Positions 59,632 through 64,000 of a stretch of 64,000 nt of DNA are shown one piece after another; position 1 is the stretch's first letter, and each line of letters opens with the position of its first letter. Below the pieces are notes generated by a model. The model was not told where the DNA came from, did no database searches, and worked only from the letters and a program-made list of their open reading frames with translations. The stretch comes from Prevotella sp. (lineage in GTDB: Bacteria > Bacteroidota > Bacteroidia > Bacteroidales > Bacteroidaceae): assembly GCA_017460515.1 (NCBI GenBank), contig JAFUAY010000032.1, positions 31,434 through 95,433 on the forward strand. The letters run 5' to 3'. A program made the translations under genes and the position numbers.

Positions 59632-60710
59632 GTATTTATGTTGAAGAGAAGGTACTCGTTAAAAATATAGAGTACTATAGAGTTAAAGAGGGTGTCCGAA
59701 TGTTATGTGACTATGCTTTCTCTGAATGTAATAAGCTGAGAAATATATACCTTCCTCCATCATTGAATTTTATTGGTCAATACACTTTTAGAGGATGTTC
59801 GTCTTTAGATAAGATAGAGTTACCAGAATCATTGGTATATATAGGTGACGGCGCTTTTTGTTGTGAAGATCATTTTAGAAAAAGGAGCATTCCTTTTAGA
59901 GTAACGATACCTCCGTCTGTTGAGACAATAGAAGGTAATCCTTTTTGCAATAATACAATCATCTTTTCTCATAATGAACGATTTAAAGTTGTAGACAAAG
60001 TCTTGTATAGTTCTGATGGGAAAGTTCTAATTTCATATTGTTCCGCGAAAGAAGTGTTTGAAGTACCTGATGGAGTTGAAAGAATTGGTGTAGGGGCATT
60101 CCGAAATACCCCTATTAAAAAGATTACCTTCCCCAAATCACTTAGAATTATAGACAAAGATGCTTTTAAAAAAGCAAGTGGACTTGAAAATGTCGTATTT
60201 CCCAACTCACTGAAAGAAATAAGGGAAAATGCTTTTCAATGGTGTGATTTTAAAACAGGAAGTGTAACATTTCCTTCAAATATCGAGAAGGTATCTCCTA
60301 AAGCATTTGACTTTGGCTGGGATATAAAGATGATAAGAGTTCCTAAGGGGAGTTTCAAGCATTTCAAGTCAATATTGCCAAAAGATGTTTATAACCAAAT
60401 ATATGAAGACGAATTTGTATTTGAGAATAATATGTATTTTAGTTCTGACATGACAGAATTGATAGCTGTTATTTTAGGCAATAAAAACATAGTAATCCCT
60501 GAAGGTGTTGTAAGTATTCGTGATAATTCACTCGAAGGAATACATACAATTGACTCTGTTCGCCTACCATCAACTCTGAAGCATATAACAAATAAGGCTT
60601 TTGATAGAGAGATATGGGAATTGAATAAGATCATCGTTCCCAAGGGTATGAAAGAGTATTATATGAATATTTTGAAGAGATTTAAGAAAGTGATTGTGGA
60701 ATGCGATTAA
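59628..60710 (+). CDS. Cytoplasmic BspA-type leucine-rich-repeat protein
   Basis: The 360-residue protein is built of LRR_5 (BspA-like) repeats: VRMLCDYAFSECNKLRNIYLPPSLNFIGQYTF, then similar units FRGCSSLDKIELPESLVYIG, IPPSVETIEGNPF and PKSLRIIDKDAFKKASGLENVVFP. Most BspA proteins are secreted, but this one has no signal peptide and starts MSIYVEEKVLVKNIEYYRV, so it should act inside the cell, probably as a recognition or scaffold protein. It overlaps the methyltransferase-SEL1 gene by ATGA and precedes the SIR2 gene by 28 bases. Confidence 0.85.
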   Translation: MSIYVEEKVLVKNIEYYRVKEGVRMLCDYAFSECNKLRNIYLPPSLNFIGQYTFRGCSSLDKIELPESLVYIGDGAFCCEDHFRKRSIPFRVTIPPSVETIEGNPFCNNTIIFSHNERFKVVDKVLYSSDGKVLISYCSAKEVFEVPDGVERIGVGAFRNTPIKKITFPKSLRIIDKDAFKKASGLENVVFPNSLKEIRENAFQWCDFKTGSVTFPSNIEKVSPKAFDFGWDIKMIRVPKGSFKHFKSILPKDVYNQIYEDEFVFENNMYFSSDMTELIAVILGNKNIVIPEGVVSIRDNSLEGIHTIDSVRLPSTLKHITNKAFDREIWELNKIIVPKGMKEYYMNILKRFKKVIVECD

Positions 60711-60738
60711 TCAATAGAGTACATAGTAAATAGTTTCC

Positions 60739-61989
60739 ATGAATAATATGCAAATAGATTTTGGTGATGGGGTTAATAAGAGCGCACCGTTGTATCAGCG
60801 AAAGTCTATATCCTTGTTATTAGGCGCAGGTTTCTCTGCCCCTATGGGATATCCTATAGGCAATGATTTAAACGAGAGATTATTGAACTTTGATGATAAA
60901 GATGTTGATTTTGCCCCTTCTGGAGAACTTGCGATCTCAACAGATGGCCAAAAAACACAGTTTCAGATGTATGGAATTCGCAATTTCCATCAAAAACGTT
61001 TCGAATTCTGCAAACGGCTTATTAAAGAGTATTATGTGGCGCATAACAATATGTTTGACTATGAGCAGTTTTATGACTTCATAACGAGCAGAGATGAAGC
61101 AATGCAAGAACGTTATCAGAAATTGTGCATAGATCTTATAGATGAATGTGAAGACTATACAAATCTGTTATGTAGTATAGATCACATTTACAACCAAATG
61201 GTTGCTTTTTTGTTAAAAGATAGAAATGGGAAATGTCGTTATGACGATGAACCATTTAAAGTTAATCATGTAGATGGGTATAATGGTTTTCTTCAATATC
61301 TTTCAGAAATAAGCAAAAGCCATATTGTTAATGTGCATACATTAAATCATGATATGCTTTTTGAATCATTCAATCATTCAGGGTATATCAATGGAAATAT
61401 GTCTGATGGTTTCGATGAATATGGTTCAGAATATTATGGTAAACTTCTACATGATAAAAGAACATATCATTGTAGATTGGAACGATATACAGGAAGGTAT
61501 AATACCTCCATTCGTTTATATAAACTTCATGGCAGTATAGACTATGTTCCATTTTATCGTCGAGATGAGTATGGTTTTATAAAACCAGAAAAGTATGTTA
61601 AGATAAAGTGGGGAATGGGGGCAGGAGATATCATGAAAGGACGTAAATCAAAAATCGGTTATGATTTGTCTCCATTCGAGTATCATGCAGATTTCTTAAC
61701 AGGAACTACATCGAAGATACAACGTTATAATGAGCCACTATTGTTCAGAAAACTCTTCAAAAGGTTTAAAAACAATCTCCGTAAAGCCGATATGCTGATA
61801 ATAATAGGATATGGCTGTAAAGACGTGGGTATTAACGAAATGATAAAAGAGTATTTTGATTATCAAAACAAGCCGATATTCATTATTGACAAATATGCAG
61901 GTGAAGAAGTCGAGAAATTTAGTGATAGCGTTCATGCTAAGCTTCATAAAGTCGATATAGAAAATATTAACACGTCTATATTTGTGTAA
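60739..61989 (+). CDS. SIR2-like domain protein (predicted NADase-type effector)
   Basis: The 416-residue protein shows all SIR2 landmarks: SLLLGAGFSAPMGYPIG at 25-41, VHTLNHDMLFES at 199-210 (TxNxD), YKLHGSIDYV at 261-270, and LIIIGYGCKDVGINEMI at 353-369. Stand-alone SIR2-like proteins with this GAGxS/NxD/LHGS pattern serve as NAD-depleting effectors in several phage-defence systems (Thoeris ThsA, DSR, SIR2-HerA). The catalytic Asn/His pair (N203, H265) appears intact. No helicase or TIR partner is next to it; its neighbours are LRR, SEL1 and DUF1848 proteins. AT-rich. Confidence 0.82.
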   Translation: MNNMQIDFGDGVNKSAPLYQRKSISLLLGAGFSAPMGYPIGNDLNERLLNFDDKDVDFAPSGELAISTDGQKTQFQMYGIRNFHQKRFEFCKRLIKEYYVAHNNMFDYEQFYDFITSRDEAMQERYQKLCIDLIDECEDYTNLLCSIDHIYNQMVAFLLKDRNGKCRYDDEPFKVNHVDGYNGFLQYLSEISKSHIVNVHTLNHDMLFESFNHSGYINGNMSDGFDEYGSEYYGKLLHDKRTYHCRLERYTGRYNTSIRLYKLHGSIDYVPFYRRDEYGFIKPEKYVKIKWGMGAGDIMKGRKSKIGYDLSPFEYHADFLTGTTSKIQRYNEPLLFRKLFKRFKNNLRKADMLIIIGYGCKDVGINEMIKEYFDYQNKPIFIIDKYAGEEVEKFSDSVHAKLHKVDIENINTSIFV

Positions 61990-62014
61990 ATTGGTTTTGA
62001 AGTAAAACGAATTA

Positions 62015-62509
62015 ATGAGAATTATGACGTATTTTGATTGGAAGAAACTTCGAGAATATAGTGTTAAACGCTGGCCTGAATGGATGGGAATGACGCATGG
62101 CGTAGAGCATTGGGATAGAGTGGCTAAGTTTGGACGCATACTTTATAAGGAAGGAGCAGATATGGATGTCATCATGGCTTTTGCTTATCTCCATGATTCG
62201 GAGAGAGAAAACAATGCTTATGATGTTGAGCATGGTCCAAGAGCATCAAAACTGATAGATACTATTCGTAACACAGAGTTGGCAGCGTTGAATGATGAGC
62301 AGATTGCTAAACTGAAACGAGCTAGTGAACTACATACAATCCAGCATAGAACAGGTGATATAACGATAGATATCTGCTTTGATGCTGATCGTATGGATCT
62401 ATTGCGAGTCGGTATCATGCCTTCACCTGAACGAATGGCTACCAAACAAGGTGCTGATTATGTCTCAGATCCTCAAAAATCACGGGGACGGTTCTCTGAT
62501 CCATTTTAG
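62015..62509 (+). CDS. Small HD-superfamily hydrolase
   Basis: The 164-residue protein has the HD metal ligands: GMTHGVEHWDRVAKFG near 28, AYLHDSERENN near 57 (HD), ELHTIQHRTGD near 108, and DADRMDLLRVG near 124. It starts at ATG 62015 or 62024, 25 bases after the SIR2 gene. HD enzymes hydrolyse nucleotides or signalling molecules; its place in the island suggests a nucleotide target, but this is inference. Confidence 0.78.
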   Translation: MRIMTYFDWKKLREYSVKRWPEWMGMTHGVEHWDRVAKFGRILYKEGADMDVIMAFAYLHDSERENNAYDVEHGPRASKLIDTIRNTELAALNDEQIAKLKRASELHTIQHRTGDITIDICFDADRMDLLRVGIMPSPERMATKQGADYVSDPQKSRGRFSDPF

Positions 62510-62547
62510 AAGAATATAGAACAAGAAATAAATACGTTATTGGAGAT

Positions 62548-63600
62548 ATGGCAAAAAAGGAAAACAACGAATTAGAGAAAAGGAATCAAGCATTCTTGAT
62601 TTACCAAGATGAAAACGGAATTGCTCGGGTTAATGTGCGATTCGAGGGTGAAGATGTATGGCTCAATGTGGAGCAGATGATGGAACTGTTTGATGCTTCG
62701 CAACAAGACATAAGCTATCACATCAACCAGATATATGATGAAGGCGAGCAAGACCCAGAACGAACTCACAAAAAATTTTTGTTAGTTCGACAGGAGGGCA
62801 ACAGAAGCGTGCGTAGAAACATGAGCCACTACAATCTGGATATGATTATTGCAGTCGGTTTTCGTGTGAAGTCGCAGGTGGCTACTCGTTTCCGTCAGTG
62901 GGCAACGATTCATTTGCGTGAGTTTATTCAGAAGGGCTTTACTCTGGACGACGATAGGCTGAAAGGTAAAGGCAGCAGGTATTTCCGTGAACTGTTGCAG
63001 CGCATCCGTGATATTCGTAGCAGTGAGCGTAATCTGTATCAGCAGGTGACAGACATTTTTGCTACCAGTATAGACTATGACCCACAGGACAACTTAACTC
63101 GCATGTTCTTTGCCACTGTACAGAACAAATTACATTATGCTGCCCATCGGCATACTGCCGCAGAGGTCATCTACGAGCGAGTGGATGCAGAGAAGCCGAT
63201 GGTAGGCATGACCAACTTCAAAGGCGACTATATCACTAAGGAGGATGTACAGATTGCAAAGAACTATTTGACTGAGCAAGAGTTGACATACTTGAATCTG
63301 CTGGTTTCGCAGTATCTGGACTTCGCAGAGGTACAGGCTTTGCAACAGATTCCTATGAAGATGGTGGAATGGATCAAAAAATTGGATGACTTGATGACCT
63401 TGTCAGGCAGGCAATTACTTGTGGGGAAAGGAACTATCTCACATGAGGAAGCCAAGAAGAAGGCAATTGCTGAATTTGAGAAATATCGTAAGATGGAGAT
63501 GCTGCAATATGAAAGCGACTATGACCGTGCCATCAAGGAACTGATACAGAAAGAAAACAGCCTGCCAGCCAAAGGTGAAGCTGACAATGAAAACAAATAA
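62548..63600 (+). CDS. RhuM-family protein
   Basis: The 350-residue protein matches the RhuM family (first named as a Salmonella virulence protein): FLIYQDENGIARVNVRFEGEDVWLNVEQMMELFDAS near the N-terminus, YNLDMIIAVGFRVKSQVATRFRQWATIHLREFIQKGF near 100, and the C-terminal core TFxNKLHYAAHRHTAAEVIYERVDAEKP near 190-220. It is common in genomic islands and beside defence genes; its reaction is unknown. Its base composition is near the chromosome average, unlike the AT-rich upstream genes, so it may have a different origin. It is 38 bases after the HD gene. Confidence 0.85.
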   Translation: MAKKENNELEKRNQAFLIYQDENGIARVNVRFEGEDVWLNVEQMMELFDASQQDISYHINQIYDEGEQDPERTHKKFLLVRQEGNRSVRRNMSHYNLDMIIAVGFRVKSQVATRFRQWATIHLREFIQKGFTLDDDRLKGKGSRYFRELLQRIRDIRSSERNLYQQVTDIFATSIDYDPQDNLTRMFFATVQNKLHYAAHRHTAAEVIYERVDAEKPMVGMTNFKGDYITKEDVQIAKNYLTEQELTYLNLLVSQYLDFAEVQALQQIPMKMVEWIKKLDDLMTLSGRQLLVGKGTISHEEAKKKAIAEFEKYRKMEMLQYESDYDRAIKELIQKENSLPAKGEADNENK

Positions 63601-63618
63601 AGACAAGACAAAACCGCA

Positions 63619-63729
63619 ATGCTTTCCATTGAAGGACGTAGCCTAATACGCACTTTTCTGGCAGGTGCCACAAAAGATGCCACAATCTGCTTAGTGAGCG
63701 AGGAGCAAGCTCAGAATAAAAAGATGTGA
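63619..63729 (+). CDS. 36-residue mini-ORF, right copy
   Basis: An ATG-started frame reads MLSIEGRSLIRTFLAGATKD, then ATICLVSEEQAQNKKM. It matches the left copy (AIEGCSLIRSFLWSAHKDAC...LLSDEQARQ) in protein as well as DNA. Two extra codons are present relative to the left copy, so the frame is kept. Function unknown. Confidence 0.4.
   Translation: MLSIEGRSLIRTFLAGATKDATICLVSEEQAQNKKM
63638..63712 (+). repeat. Inverted repeat bracketing the island, right copy
   Basis: It begins GTAGCCTAATACGCA and ends GAGCAAGCTC, matching the reverse complement of 56439-56507. The first 15 and the last 10 bases are identical; the middle has scattered changes and two small in-frame length differences. Confidence 0.75.
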
Positions 63730-63734
63730 ATAGA

Positions 63735-63766
63735 TTTGGATCTTTCGAAAAGAATGATTACCTTTG
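63735..63766 (+). promoter_or_regulatory. Forward promoter in the right flank
   Basis: TTTG (63735-63738), a 20-base spacer, TACCTTTG (63759-63766). Confidence 0.5.
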
Positions 63767-63811
63767 AGACTATGTCTCGAAGTTACTCTCGTTCGAAAAT
63801 ACTCAAATAAA

Positions 63812-63843
63812 TTTGGGGTTTTGCTCACTTATTCGTAACTTTG
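63812..63843 (+). promoter_or_regulatory. Second forward promoter in the right flank
   Basis: TTTG (63812-63815), a 20-base spacer, TAACTTTG (63836-63843), eight bases before ATG 63851/63854. Confidence 0.55.
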
Positions 63844-63929
63844 CACCCGATGATGAGTCATAAATGGTTGCAGGCTCAGCATCAGGTGTTCATTGAAAGC
63901 AATTCATAGCAGAATGTGGAATTGAGTAC

Positions 63930-63949
63930 GGTTGCCAATTCGTAACCCA
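63930..63949 (+). repeat. 20-base direct repeat, right copy
   Basis: GGTTGCCAATTCGTAACCCA, one mismatch from the left copy at 56183-56202. Confidence 0.75.
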
Positions 63950-64000
63950 GATTTTCCTCAATCCCCCAGACAGCCTTTATACAAAGAAAAGCTGAGAAAT

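Larger units (their letters stand above)
63601..64000. other. Right flank of the accessory island
   Basis: These 400 bases hold the right copy of the mini-ORF and inverted repeat, two forward promoters and the right direct repeat. A gene served by the promoters would lie mostly beyond the window; a 19-codon frame from ATG 63851 is the only start seen. Confidence 0.5.

Noticed and set aside
56439-63712. Integron-type attC sites or an invertible switch
   Set aside because: The flanking copies are inverted, only about three quarters alike, and share a reading frame; there is no integron integrase or serine/tyrosine recombinase in the window, and attC core sites were not seen.

Overview
The window looks like a chromosomal segment of a Bacteroidales bacterium, most likely Prevotella or a close relative. 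The evidence is the promoter type seen throughout (a -7 box TAnnTTTG with a -33 TTTG about 19-20 bases upstream), the absence of strong Shine-Dalgarno sites, and gene families typical of the order: an ECF sigma/anti-sigma/TonB-receptor trio, PorT-type barrel proteins, EttA, menaquinone genes and polysaccharide-degrading GH5, GH2 and GH28 enzymes. The core DNA is about half G+C or more; most of the last 7 kb is clearly AT-rich. This is inference from sequence alone.

Layout. 1-7.3 kb: the N-terminal part of a secreted GH5 glycanase, a tandem deoxynucleoside kinase pair, an HTH-cupin regulator with an acyl-CoA ligase, menA, an HD hydrolase and a guanine-deaminase-like enzyme. 7.2-8.2 kb: an RluA-type pseudouridine synthase coupled to a 49-residue membrane protein. 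8.4-14.7 kb: a tolC-macA-macB(ATPase)-macB(permease)-histidine kinase-LytTR regulator operon, probably a self-regulated tripartite efflux or export system. 14.8-18.9 kb: a SpoT-like HD hydrolase, an EEP nuclease/phosphatase, a C1B aminopeptidase and dapA. 19.1-22.0 kb: uxuA-uxuB for glucuronate/mannonate catabolism, behind a LacI-family-like operator. 22-23.7 kb: repeat-rich DNA with a signal-peptide gene remnant and a Crp-family regulator. 23.7-27.4 kb: an ECF sigma, a short anti-sigma factor and a TonB-dependent receptor with a frameshift.

27.8-33.1 kb: a Rid-family protein, an RpoD-like sigma factor missing most of region 3, a POT peptide transporter, a PorT-like barrel and a periplasmic binding-fold protein. 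33.2-38.6 kb: ettA, then xylB-menC-menE on the minus strand. 38.7-48.6 kb: an exopolysaccharide cluster (orphan receiver, initiating sugar transferase with a pseudo-receiver domain, short TolC-like protein, Wzc-like co-polymerase with a degenerate kinase domain, Wzy-like polymerase, three GT2 glycosyltransferases). 48.7-51.3 kb: a HAD phosphatase coupled to a fused GHMP sugar kinase/nucleotidyltransferase. 51.4-55.9 kb: secreted GH2 and GH28 enzymes suggestive of pectin breakdown.

56.4-63.7 kb is an accessory island: HTH, DUF1848 radical-SAM-like protein, methyltransferase-SEL1 fusion, cytoplasmic BspA-type leucine-rich-repeat protein, SIR2-like NADase-type protein, HD hydrolase and RhuM, all on one strand with overlapping or closely spaced genes. 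It is bracketed by an inverted pair of related ~70-base sequences that share a reading frame, and further out by a 20-base direct repeat. It has no integrase or transposase. This is the best candidate for an undescribed system, probably anti-phage defence.

A second unusual pattern runs through the window: short tandem or direct repeats that begin at, or straddle, the stop codons of at least eight plus-strand genes. No tRNA, rRNA, CRISPR array or intact mobile element was found.
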